Shown here: positions 46,849 to 54,709 of the stretch, in pieces
Layout of the letters: the number at the start of each line of letters is the position of its first letter
How positions within the stretch are numbered: the stretch's first letter is position 1
IMG/VR virus record: IMGVR_UViG_3300032238_000977
Span: 1-64,000 of that record
Length of the DNA stretch: 64,000 nt
Reading direction: 5' to 3' (one strand)
From: a virus
The notes under the pieces: model-generated
What the model saw: the letters and a program-made list of their open reading frames with translations, nothing else
Told to the model about the DNA's origin: nothing
Database searches by the model: none
Program-made: the position numbers and the translations under genes

Positions 46849-49340
46849 GAGAAAAAATCCTCTAAACTAATTTTCTTTTCAACCGACCATCCAATAGAAT
46901 CCAAAATAATTTTAAGAGGTTCTAAAAATGCCTTCTCAAATTGAGTATCATAATCAATATACTTATTAAGTCCAAGTTCTTTTGGAAAATCTTGAATAAA
47001 TGCAATAACATTTTCTTGAATAATATTTGGCTTTTTCAAGAAAATAAATTTAACCTTTTCACCATTAGCAATAAGAGAATACTTATTAGTCAGTTTTTTC
47101 TCTTTAATATGATGATTGAAAAGAAGTGCTCCTCGAACATGAATAGGTGTTCCTTTTGCATAAATTGTAGATGATGCTGTATATTTACGGACATCTGATG
47201 CTGTTCTTGGGAAAGCAATTTCTTCGGGAGTGAGTTTTTTAAACATTTCACGACTCTTATCGATAAAATTAATTACATCATCTTCAGTCCCACTCAGCAT
47301 CAATTTAAGACCATCCTTAATCATCTGACGACAAGGAGCTGGAGTAGAAGATTTGACTGCTTCAATACCCATCATCTTGAGTTTAGGTTCTTCATAACGA
47401 ACACCTTCACTATCCCAGACATTCAAGATATAACGTTTCTTAGCAGTCCATATTCCACGATCAGCAATATTCTCACGCTTCATGATCATTTTCTGATCAT
47501 ATGCATTTACATACTCAGCCAATTCTTGGTAAGAACTCTCAATATACTTTTCAAGTTCCATCTGACAGACCTTATCAAGGAACGAAACAATGCTCTCAGT
47601 AGTTTTCTCTCTTCCCTTGAATACAGTTTCAACCAAAGGACCCATATTAAGATAAATGGAATCAGTATCTGAAGCAATAACATAATCAAAATCTTCCGTT
47701 TTAAAAACTTTATTGAAGTACTTATTCATTTTTTCTTCAATCCATCTGATTGCAACCTGGCCAGATAAGGTGATTGCCTCAGCATTTGCTAGTTTGTAAT
47801 AACGGAAATACTGATTACCAATAGCGCCATAAGCGGAGTTAAGTTGAATCTTTCTCGCCATTTGAATGTTGTTGCAGCGAGCAATCTCTTTCTCTAGATC
47901 TTTTGTTTTTTTCTTTTCATACTCTTGCTTTGCAGCAAGCATTTTATTTTTATAGATGGTGCGATCCTTATAAATTTTTTCCATTAGTTCTGGAAGGAAT
48001 CCACGAACATCTTTACGGTACATTGCACCATTTGCACAGACCGCATAATCCTTATATTCATCAAAATCAATCTCTCGATTCAAAATCCTATCGACAGAAG
48101 ATGTTGGATGACGCTGATCCAAAAGAGTTTCTGGAGAAATATTATACATCATAATTAGATGTGGATATAGAGAGTTGAGGTCGAAATTTACAACCCAATC
48201 ATATACACCAGGCTTTGGTTCTTTTACATAAGCACCAGCATATTTTTCATTTTTAACTGACCGTTCTTTTGGGGGGATGACGATATTCCTTTTCTTCAAA
48301 TAATTGTATATGATGTTATCCCACATACGAACTTGATAAAAAATATCTCCATAATTGACTTTAGCGTCATACGCCATCGTGATGGCGAGTTCAATCAGTT
48401 TCATCTTGTCTTCCAAACGGTCAACAAGTTCCACGTCCTTAATATTATACTCTACGAACTTCTGCCATCCTTTAGTATAAAAGTCCTTAAAGGTATCAAA
48501 CTCTGAGTGGTCAAGTTTCTTCTGACCAAGTTCCACATTTGCAATATGATCTAGGCGATAAGATTCTTGAGCTTTATATGTAAATTTTTTATATAGATCA
48601 AGGTAATCTAGTTGAGTGATTCCACCAACATCATATGCAATTTGCTTTCTACCATTTACAAAGATTTCACCCTGAGTCACAAGACCCCAAGGAGAAAATC
48701 TTTTCATTTGCTTTTCACCAAGAATCCTACTCAATCTACCACAAATGTAAGGAACGTCATAAAATTGAATATTCCATCCAGTAATAACTTCAGGAATATT
48801 TGCGTCCCAATAATCAATAAAATTTGAAAGGAGATGATGCTCACCTGAACATTGAATATAAGTTACATTTTGGTTATCATTTCTAAATGACTTAACTCCC
48901 CATGTAATAATCTTCTTAGTTGTGTAATCCTGAATTGTAATTGCAAGTATTTCTTCTGCACAAGACTCCACATCCGGAAATCCATTTTCTGAAGCAACCT
49001 CAATATCAATTGTTGATAGTTTAATTTTACTAATATCAAATTTAATTTCATCTTCTGGGTACTTATCCGATATGTATTGTGATACATATCGGTCGTTTCC
49101 ATGGATTTTAAATCCGTCTACGTTCTCATATTTTTTATAAAATTCTCTACAATCACGGACCATACCCGGATTAATTGGTTCTACACTTTCACCTTCCAGG
49201 GTTTTATATTTTGTTTCTTTTTTAGATGGAACAAATAAAGTAGGACAATATTCCTCTTTAAACATTACATGCTTACCATTTTCATAACCACGGACGAGAA
49301 ATTGATTCCCGATCATTTGCACATTGGTATAAAATCTCAT
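46845..49340 (-). CDS. 43: Family B DNA polymerase (T4 gp43-like)
   Basis: 831 aa, slightly shorter than T4 gp43. 3'-5' exonuclease: DIEVASE at about 112-118, then GWNIQFYDVPYI and YNIKDVELV. Polymerase motifs: A DLNSLYPH (387-394), B NSAYGAIGN (501-509) and C SDTDSIY (557-563). The C-terminal SLEDFFS is a clamp-interaction-type tail. Replicates the phage genome with the clamp and loader encoded at 51064-54260. Confidence 0.96.
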   Translation of the reverse strand: MRFYTNVQMIGNQFLVRGYENGKHVMFKEEYCPTLFVPSKKETKYKTLEGESVEPINPGMVRDCREFYKKYENVDGFKIHGNDRYVSQYISDKYPEDEIKFDISKIKLSTIDIEVASENGFPDVESCAEEILAITIQDYTTKKIITWGVKSFRNDNQNVTYIQCSGEHHLLSNFIDYWDANIPEVITGWNIQFYDVPYICGRLSRILGEKQMKRFSPWGLVTQGEIFVNGRKQIAYDVGGITQLDYLDLYKKFTYKAQESYRLDHIANVELGQKKLDHSEFDTFKDFYTKGWQKFVEYNIKDVELVDRLEDKMKLIELAITMAYDAKVNYGDIFYQVRMWDNIIYNYLKKRNIVIPPKERSVKNEKYAGAYVKEPKPGVYDWVVNFDLNSLYPHLIMMYNISPETLLDQRHPTSSVDRILNREIDFDEYKDYAVCANGAMYRKDVRGFLPELMEKIYKDRTIYKNKMLAAKQEYEKKKTKDLEKEIARCNNIQMARKIQLNSAYGAIGNQYFRYYKLANAEAITLSGQVAIRWIEEKMNKYFNKVFKTEDFDYVIASDTDSIYLNMGPLVETVFKGREKTTESIVSFLDKVCQMELEKYIESSYQELAEYVNAYDQKMIMKRENIADRGIWTAKKRYILNVWDSEGVRYEEPKLKMMGIEAVKSSTPAPCRQMIKDGLKLMLSGTEDDVINFIDKSREMFKKLTPEEIAFPRTASDVRKYTASSTIYAKGTPIHVRGALLFNHHIKEKKLTNKYSLIANGEKVKFIFLKKPNIIQENVIAFIQDFPKELGLNKYIDYDTQFEKAFLEPLKIILDSIGWSVEKKISLEDFFS

Positions 49341-49606
49341 TATTTCAAAATATCCTCATAAGATTTCAATAATTTAGAATTTGGTTGTGTAATAGTTAAA
49401 ATTTTATCAGAATGAATCATAAAAGTATTTTGGTCAGTATATTCAACCAACCAAGGTTCTAAAGTAAGAGTGGAACCAATTTCATTTTTAACAACAAATG
49501 GTTCTACCAATTTACAATCTGGTTCACCAAGTTCAGATCCACATTCTTCAATTTGACTGATCAGAACTGACTGATTCAGTAAAATCAACATCTTGATGTT
49601 CTTCAT
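49340..49606 (-). CDS. Small beta-rich protein, paralogue of its upstream neighbour
   Basis: 88 aa from ATG 49606 with a GGAGAAAG site. MLILLNQSVLISQIEE, KLVEPFVVK, LTLEPWL, then DKILTITQPNSKLLKSYEDI. The order of strands matches the 127-aa product upstream, so the two look like a tandem duplication. An Sm-like barrel is possible; not shown. Confidence 0.72.
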   Translation of the reverse strand: MKNIKMLILLNQSVLISQIEECGSELGEPDCKLVEPFVVKNEIGSTLTLEPWLVEYTDQNTFMIHSDKILTITQPNSKLLKSYEDILK

Positions 49607-49931
49607 TACTTTCTCCTTTTCCATTTTTTAATACATCCTTTTCATACATTTGAAATAAACTGTCTACTGGATCTACGATACTAAGAACCCAATCTAAATT
49701 TACTGGAATATTTTCCGTTTTGGTTAAAGGAATCCAAGGATACAGTTCAATATCCAAAGATGTTTTTCCTTTAATATCAGAAGGTTTAGTACTTTTAATC
49801 CTAATACCACATGGTTTGTTAAAAATATACCCAACCACTTTACGATCTTCCTCAGTTTCACCAAGCACCATTTCTTGGATACGAGTGATAATATTTTCAC
49901 CCGTTTTTAATATTACTAGTTTTGTAGTCAT
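49548..49931 (-). CDS. Beta-rich hypothetical protein, tandem paralogue
   Basis: 127 aa. KLVILKTGENIITRIQEMV, VGYIFNKPCGIRI, LYPWIPL, then DWVLSIVDPVDSLFQMYEKD parallel the 88-aa neighbour. It has a longer polar C-terminus. First gene of the polymerase operon behind the promoter at 49953. Function unknown. Confidence 0.75.
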   Translation of the reverse strand: MTTKLVILKTGENIITRIQEMVLGETEEDRKVVGYIFNKPCGIRIKSTKPSDIKGKTSLDIELYPWIPLTKTENIPVNLDWVLSIVDPVDSLFQMYEKDVLKNGKGESNEEHQDVDFTESVSSDQSN

Positions 49932-49952
49932 TGCACTAAAATACCTCCATAT

Positions 49953-49981
49953 AGTATAGCAAGAAAAAAAAGAGGAGTCAA
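49953..49981 (-). promoter_or_regulatory. Sigma70-type promoter of the polymerase-uvsX-41 block
   Basis: TTGACT (49976-49981), 17-bp spacer holding a T8 run, TATACT (49953-49958). The spacer and -35 are shared with the hsp20 terminator. Confidence 0.82.
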
Positions 49982-50005
49982 CCTAGATTTTGCCAGGTGC
50001 TCCTC
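49963..50005 (-). terminator. Terminator after hsp20, overlapping the next promoter
   Basis: Minus-strand stem GAGGAG/CTCCTC with an inner ACCT/AGGT pairing, followed by TTTTTTTT. Confidence 0.82.
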
Positions 50006-50028
50006 GCGGCGACAATATTCAAAAGTAT

Positions 50029-50463
50029 TTATAGATAATCTTTACGTTTATGGTAATCTGGAACAATTCTACCAAGAGTCACAGTTAAAAGCCCATCCTC
50101 AAAATCAACTGATCGTACTTCCGTATCATCAGAGAGTGTCCACGCTCTCTTAAAACTCCGTTGAGCCAAACCCTTGTGGATATAGTTGGACTCCGTTTCT
50201 TTATCCTCTTTTTGGCCTTCCACAAAGAGTTTACCATCTTGAGTGTAGACATAAACCTCCTTCTTTTTGAATCCGGCAAGAGCAAGTTCTAGTCGTGATT
50301 CGACATTGCTAACTTGAACAAGATTATATGGAGGATAGTTTGTTGTAGTTTCATGCAAATTAAATATGCGATCAAAATACTCATCCATTCCGATAGTATT
50401 GCGAGTGATCTTATCCATTAAGCGATCTAAATCCGCAGCATTATATTTCATAAGGTTAGTCAT
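50029..50463 (-). CDS. hsp20: Small heat shock protein Hsp20
   Basis: 144 aa from ATG 50463 with AAGGAG upstream. An alpha-crystallin domain spans about 45-135: YNLVQVSNVESRLELALAGF, KKEVYVYTQDGKLFVEGQKE, GLAQRSFKRAWTLSDDTEVR and FEDGLLTVTLGR. An ATP-independent holdase; hsp20 genes are common in cyanomyoviruses. A late-type GATAAATA (50621-50628) and a TATAAT (50523-50528) lie upstream. Confidence 0.93.
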   Translation of the reverse strand: MTNLMKYNAADLDRLMDKITRNTIGMDEYFDRIFNLHETTTNYPPYNLVQVSNVESRLELALAGFKKKEVYVYTQDGKLFVEGQKEDKETESNYIHKGLAQRSFKRAWTLSDDTEVRSVDFEDGLLTVTLGRIVPDYHKRKDYL

Positions 50464-50522
50464 TATAGTAGCTCCTTTAAAGCGAGTTTGTGTTTTGTGG
50501 ACCCTTGCGGCATCCATTATTA

Positions 50523-50576
50523 ATTATACAAGAAACGAAAAAAAGAGGAGGGGTAAAAACCCAACCTCTTTTTAGG
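50523..50576 (-). terminator. regA terminator followed by a TATAAT
   Basis: The minus strand reads AAAGAGG, an inner GGGTTTTTACCC hairpin, CCTCTTTTTTT (about 50540-50576), then CTTG and TATAAT (50523-50528). No -35 hexamer at the right distance. TATAAT is 60 nt upstream of hsp20. Confidence 0.75.
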
Positions 50577-50620
50577 GTGTTCCGACTTTTGTAGAGACCG
50601 CACGAAAAGAGTCTCAACAA

Positions 50621-50628
50621 TATTTATC
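50621..50628 (-). promoter_or_regulatory. Late-type element GATAAATA upstream of hsp20
   Basis: One mismatch from TATAAATA, overlapping the regA stop. A transcript from here would first meet the regA terminator. Confidence 0.3.
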
Positions 50629-51067
50629 ACAAATCTTCTTCTTTTTTCTTCTTAGAACCAATATTATACTTGGTTTCTAACGCCCATTCATTTTTTTCTT
50701 TATAAGAAAGAACTTTAATTTGATTGAGAGGAGCAATGTCTTGAATTTTTTTCAGTTCAACAACCGTAATCAGACCCCAATCAGCAAGAAGTTGGGCAAT
50801 ACGATTACGACGTTGAACATCATTCACAGTCAGATTTGCATGTTTACCATCCAAGGCAAACAGCTCTTTAAAGTGAGTAATGTAATATCTACCCTGCTTA
50901 TGTAGAATGTGACAAGATTGATATATCTTTTTTTCCTTTCTGGATGCTACTCCAATACGAGTCAAAGTTTCTCTAACTTTTAAAAAGTCGTCTGGTTCAT
51001 TAAGAATAACCTCCACCATCATATCAGGAGACCAGTTTACTTGAGGTTCAATTGTTTGGTTAGTCAT
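50627..51067 (-). CDS. regA: Translational repressor RegA
   Basis: 146 aa. VEVILNEPDDFLKVRETLTR, GVASRKEKKIYQSCHILHKQ, GRYYITHFKELFALDG and RRNRIAQLLADWGLI align with T4 RegA throughout. RegA binds the start regions of early mRNAs and blocks translation. About 24 residues longer than the T4 protein, mostly a basic C-terminus (SKKKKEEDL). Overlaps gene 62 as ATGA. Confidence 0.94.
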   Translation of the reverse strand: MTNQTIEPQVNWSPDMMVEVILNEPDDFLKVRETLTRIGVASRKEKKIYQSCHILHKQGRYYITHFKELFALDGKHANLTVNDVQRRNRIAQLLADWGLITVVELKKIQDIAPLNQIKVLSYKEKNEWALETKYNIGSKKKKEEDL

Positions 51068-51450
51068 TTTGTTCCGCCAGTTTCAAGTCGTTTTTTAATA
51101 AAATCTAATTGTTCTTTATTTAGAATCTTCAAAGCTTGAGATGCCTTCTCATTACTATATCCATAGTATTGTTTAACACATTCTAAATCTTTGATTTTAT
51201 CCTTTCGGAGCCAAGGAGAAAATCTCTTACGCTTCCTAAGACTATTTAGATAAAACAAATATTGCATATCTTTTGTAAGGTGATGATTAATATTCATCTC
51301 ATTAGCAAAAAGAATACAGTCAATATTTCCAGATAAACATCTGTTAATAATATATGGTGGATAATTTTTTATCGAATCTGAAGATTCTTCTACAAAATTC
51401 TCTTTAGTAAAATTAATAGAGTTTAACCAATCCTTAAGTTCATAAGTCAT
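51064..51450 (-). CDS. 62: Clamp loader small subunit (T4 gp62-like)
   Basis: 128 aa, shorter than T4 gp62. YELKDWLNSINFTKENFVEE, YPPYIINRCLSGNIDCILFA and NSLRKRKRFSPWLRKDK match cyanophage gp62. It forms the loader with gp44. ATGA coupling on both sides. Confidence 0.88.
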   Translation of the reverse strand: MTYELKDWLNSINFTKENFVEESSDSIKNYPPYIINRCLSGNIDCILFANEMNINHHLTKDMQYLFYLNSLRKRKRFSPWLRKDKIKDLECVKQYYGYSNEKASQALKILNKEQLDFIKKRLETGGTK

Positions 51451-52508
51451 CGAATAATCTCCAAATCACTTCCCAGTTTCCAAAGTTCTAACTCAGTTCT
51501 TAGACGATTTTCATTCTTCAGTTTTTCATATCTTTTACTTGCCTTCTTTTTCCACCAAGAAATTACATCATCGGGTTCATATCCAAACTCAGAAATATAA
51601 TATCTTTTCTTTTCAGTTAAAGATTTAGCATATTCAATTGACTGCTTAAACTCATTCAACTTTGAAGTATCCTGAAGAGAATTTGTAATGATTGAAATCA
51701 TCTTTGTTTGTATTTTTAACTTTTTAGATGATTTATCTGCAGATATGAGACGCTCCCCACCATTGGCTTTATTATTAAACCACCAAAACATTTCACGAAA
51801 ATAATCATCGTGAAAAAGAGGTAGAAACTTACTTTCAGTATCTCCAATGTGTCGAATATAAGGTTTAAGACCATCGTACATTGATATACCCTTTGTCGTT
51901 CCGTACAAGGATGTTGTTTCAAAATAACGGAGATTCGTTCCGTACTTATTATCAAAATCCCTTTTTAATTTGTTTGAAGAAGCTAGTAAAGCAAGTAATT
52001 TTCCACCAAGATAATTGTATCCGAAGGGTTGTACTGGGACAATATTAAATCCCATAACAAATTCTTTATTGATTGTAGATAAAGAAAGAACTTCTCCAAA
52101 ATAATCATTTCTTGGTTTTGAATTAATAGTTGGAGATCCAAACCTAACTACGCCAATAATCTTTTTTGTACTTTCTTCTGTTACTATCCACTTCAAAGTT
52201 CTTCCAGGAATTGCTTCTTCAATTGCATTTGAAGCAGTCTCGTTTAATATTTCCGAATATAAATCTTGATTGTATTTTGATGCTGGTTTGGGACTAGTAT
52301 CCACCTCATGAATCTGGAAATCCATTTCATTCGGATGAATATTAAAATTGGAAAAAATTTCATACTCTGGACCAAACAACTTACCAGAAGCATTGGTAAG
52401 TCTACTAGACTTTACAAATCTCAAATAATCATCAATTCGATTAAATCTTGAATAATAGTTTATAAATTGATCCGCAGCCCACACAGCATCTTCATTTGAA
52501 AGACTCAT
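51447..52508 (-). CDS. DUF4338/DruA-like protein between genes 44 and 62
   Basis: 353 aa. MGFNIVPVQPFGYNYLGGKL, LLALLASSNKLKRDFDNKYG and RYFETTSLYGTTKG resemble a LGGKLLALLA ... TTS(x)xGRSS pattern I associate with DUF4338 proteins, the family that includes Druantia DruA. The C-terminal 130 residues are helical and basic. Coupled by ATGA to the clamp-loader genes, so it may act at or near the replisome. The family link is from memory and needs a profile search. Confidence 0.55.
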   Translation of the reverse strand: MSLSNEDAVWAADQFINYYSRFNRIDDYLRFVKSSRLTNASGKLFGPEYEIFSNFNIHPNEMDFQIHEVDTSPKPASKYNQDLYSEILNETASNAIEEAIPGRTLKWIVTEESTKKIIGVVRFGSPTINSKPRNDYFGEVLSLSTINKEFVMGFNIVPVQPFGYNYLGGKLLALLASSNKLKRDFDNKYGTNLRYFETTSLYGTTKGISMYDGLKPYIRHIGDTESKFLPLFHDDYFREMFWWFNNKANGGERLISADKSSKKLKIQTKMISIITNSLQDTSKLNEFKQSIEYAKSLTEKKRYYISEFGYEPDDVISWWKKKASKRYEKLKNENRLRTELELWKLGSDLEIIR

Positions 52509-53449
52509 TTGAATTCACATTCACACATAACTTCAGTAAGGGCAGCAAGAAGATTTATTTCCTGGTCAGCCACGAACGCACATTGGTATTGATACTTAGC
52601 AATAACAAGAACGGCAGCAGGGATAGATGTGGGTGAAAGATGGTCAAAAGTGGCGTCATAAACCCTGCGAAGTAGACTAGAAGCATCGTTGTCCAAGTTG
52701 GAGACCACCCACTTTCGGACCTCAGTAAAGTTCTTATCCTTGAGATTTTTAACCAGTTCATTTACAGAGATGTCCGAGAAAGATGCAAGAATACCTGAGT
52801 CAATCTTCCCCCCCACCGAATACCTTTGACATTCGTTGAGGACTCTTCGCCAATCTGGAAAGTGTTTGTTAATGATTTCTGCAAGAACTTTTTCATCATA
52901 TTCAATTTTTTCCTTGTCCAAGATTTCTTGGAGTCTTTTGAAGAACGCACCCGCAAGATGCGCTCTTTCCTTACCTTTGATACCAAACTCAACGACAGCA
53001 CACCTGGAATGGAGCGGCTCAATGATTTTATTTTTATAGTTGCAGGTAAAGATGAATCTGCAGTTGTTAGCAAACTCCTCAATAGACGCCCGTAGTAAGA
53101 GTTGTACATCGTTGGTTGTGTTATCTGCCTCATCAATGATGATGACTTTGTGTTTAGCAGTTGACGAAAGCGATACGGTCGAAGCGAAGTTCTTTGCATT
53201 GTTTCTGACAGTATCGAGGAATCTACCCTCATCGGATCCATTAATAACATAAACATCTACTCCCAATTCATTACATAATGCCTTTGCTACTGTAGTTTTA
53301 CCGACCCCAGGAGGACCAGCAAGAAGCATATTTGAAATTTCACCTCTATTTAGAAAGTCACTAAAAGTTTTTTTAATATTCTCAGGAAGAATACAATCTT
53401 CAATTGTCTTTGGGCGATATTTTTCAACCCACAAAAATTCATCACGCAT
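52505..53449 (-). CDS. 44: Clamp loader large subunit (T4 gp44-like AAA+)
   Basis: 314 aa from ATG 53449. WVEKYRPKTIEDCILPENIK, Walker A GPPGVGKT at 45-52, VIIIDEADNT (Walker B, DEAD-type), FTCNYKNKIIEPLHSRCAVV (sensor 1 and SRC arginine finger). Opens and loads the gp45 clamp with gp62. Confidence 0.95.
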   Translation of the reverse strand: MRDEFLWVEKYRPKTIEDCILPENIKKTFSDFLNRGEISNMLLAGPPGVGKTTVAKALCNELGVDVYVINGSDEGRFLDTVRNNAKNFASTVSLSSTAKHKVIIIDEADNTTNDVQLLLRASIEEFANNCRFIFTCNYKNKIIEPLHSRCAVVEFGIKGKERAHLAGAFFKRLQEILDKEKIEYDEKVLAEIINKHFPDWRRVLNECQRYSVGGKIDSGILASFSDISVNELVKNLKDKNFTEVRKWVVSNLDNDASSLLRRVYDATFDHLSPTSIPAAVLVIAKYQYQCAFVADQEINLLAALTEVMCECEFK

Positions 53450-53451
53450 AA

Positions 53452-53598
53452 TCAAATAGGTTGAGGACCACCAACAATAATAGCAGAAGGAATCTGAACT
53501 TGAGCAATTTTCTTTGCTTGAGATTGACTATCTGCATCGACAACAACTTCCAAGTAACGTCCGTCACGTGGAAGTTTATATTTTACACAATATTTCAT
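53452..53598 (-). CDS. Small hypothetical protein between genes 45 and 44
   Basis: 48 aa (MKYCVKYKLPRDGRYLEVVV start; IPSAIIVGGPQPI end). Compact beta-rich composition. Starts as ATGA at the gene 45 stop. Confidence 0.75.
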   Translation of the reverse strand: MKYCVKYKLPRDGRYLEVVVDADSQSQAKKIAQVQIPSAIIVGGPQPI

Positions 53599-54260
53599 CT
53601 AAATTTAGAATCGGGTTCAAGAGCAATATAATACGTCAAATCTGAGGTTTGACTCTTAAATCTAGAAAGAAGTTTTTCCGAAATTACAACTTCATATGTT
53701 CCAGGAAGAATTTTAATATTTTCTACCTTAAAGTTAAAAACAAATTCGTTGTCGGTTTCACCAACAATAATTGAAAACTCATTAGAAGAATCATTCTTCT
53801 TATCACGAACTACCAATTTAATTACACCATTTTCACCAACGGCAGAAAGATCAGAAATCTGATATACTGCTGCAGCTTTTTTAAGTTTATCAATTTGTTG
53901 GGTATTGATAACGAAACAAACATCTTCACTCGGAAGATTAATCTGTTTATCAGGAGGAGTAACAATTACGTTAGGATCTGCAAAGAAATACTTTGAGCGT
54001 TCTTTACCGTCCCTAATAATTGTATAACTATCATTCTCAAAATCCAATTCTGGATTATCATTGATAGAAAGTGCATTCAAAAATTGAGTAAGATCGTAGA
54101 TCCCAAAATCTTTAGGAAATTCTTCTTCAACTGTTGCTTCCGCAAGAATGTTCTTCATCACAGAAATTGTGCGGATTGTTTTCCCAGATTTAAATAAAAT
54201 TGACTGGTTAATTGAGGAAAAATTTTTAAGTACAGAGATGGTCTTTTCAGAAAATTTCAT
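53595..54260 (-). CDS. 45: Sliding clamp (T4 gp45-like)
   Basis: 221 aa from ATG 54260, near T4 gp45 length (228). FSEKTISVLKNFSSINQSIL, GIYDLTQFLNALS and a C-terminal VVISEKLLSRFK ... TYYIALEPDSKF match gp45. A GTG start 18 nt upstream is possible. It also activates late transcription in T4, where it tracks along DNA and contacts the late sigma factor complex. Confidence 0.92.
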   Translation of the reverse strand: MKFSEKTISVLKNFSSINQSILFKSGKTIRTISVMKNILAEATVEEEFPKDFGIYDLTQFLNALSINDNPELDFENDSYTIIRDGKERSKYFFADPNVIVTPPDKQINLPSEDVCFVINTQQIDKLKKAAAVYQISDLSAVGENGVIKLVVRDKKNDSSNEFSIIVGETDNEFVFNFKVENIKILPGTYEVVISEKLLSRFKSQTSDLTYYIALEPDSKFR

Positions 54261-54274
54261 AGTTTTTTTTAGTT

Positions 54275-54649
54275 TCACTTGTTTTCAACGAGATTAAGAT
54301 GATTAATCAAAAGAATAGTATAGTGCAGTACTTTGAATAAGTCGGCACGAGGAGTTCCTTTTGTATCATAACGATCAGTGTACTTAGTGATATTACCAGC
54401 ACAAAATCCTTCACGACGATTGTGCTTAATCTTATCGAGGGTTTGTTCAGTTCCACCACCAGTACGATCAACATAATGTTGACTATAAGTACCAGAAATG
54501 TACTGTTCAAGTTGTTTCAGGATTTTATCTTCGTTGTATTTCCAGAAACCATTAGCATTTGCATTTTCGTTCATAGTAACAGGGGTTTTTTCAATTACAA
54601 TTTTATCTTCACTATTAAGAGACATAGTGAATTGATTATACTCGTTCAT
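54275..54649 (-). CDS. DUF3310-type protein
   Basis: 124 aa. HYVDRTGGGTEQTLDKIKHN, REGFCAGNITKYTDRYDTKG and PRADLFKVLHYTILLI match the DUF3310 layout (H-Y ... FCxGNxxKYxxRY ... D-L-K-A-xxY). Often annotated as nucleotide-kinase-like without proof. First gene after the promoter at 54681. Confidence 0.78.
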   Translation of the reverse strand: MNEYNQFTMSLNSEDKIVIEKTPVTMNENANANGFWKYNEDKILKQLEQYISGTYSQHYVDRTGGGTEQTLDKIKHNRREGFCAGNITKYTDRYDTKGTPRADLFKVLHYTILLINHLNLVENK

Positions 54650-54654
54650 AATAA

Positions 54655-54679
54655 GGGGGAAGTCACATTAACCTCCCCC
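54655..54679 (-). other. 5' hairpin with a start-stop minimal ORF
   Basis: GGGGGA/TCCCCC stem beginning at the predicted transcription start. Within it GGAGG is followed by TTA-ATG-TGA, a one-codon ORF with a perfect ribosome site. The real ATG (54649) has no such site. Confidence 0.5.
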
Positions 54680-54680
54680 A

Positions 54681-54709
54681 ATTATATCAGAAAGAAGCGG
54701 GTTGGTCAA
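54681..54709 (-). promoter_or_regulatory. Sigma70-type promoter of the clamp/loader operon
   Basis: TTGACC (54704-54709), 17-bp spacer, TATAAT (54681-54686), lying across the 3' end of the cobS-like gene. Confidence 0.87.

Noticed and set aside
50026-50033. Perfect TATAAATA overlapping the hsp20 stop
   Set aside because: A transcript from here would run straight into the strong terminator at 49963-50005 before any gene, so a working late promoter is unlikely.
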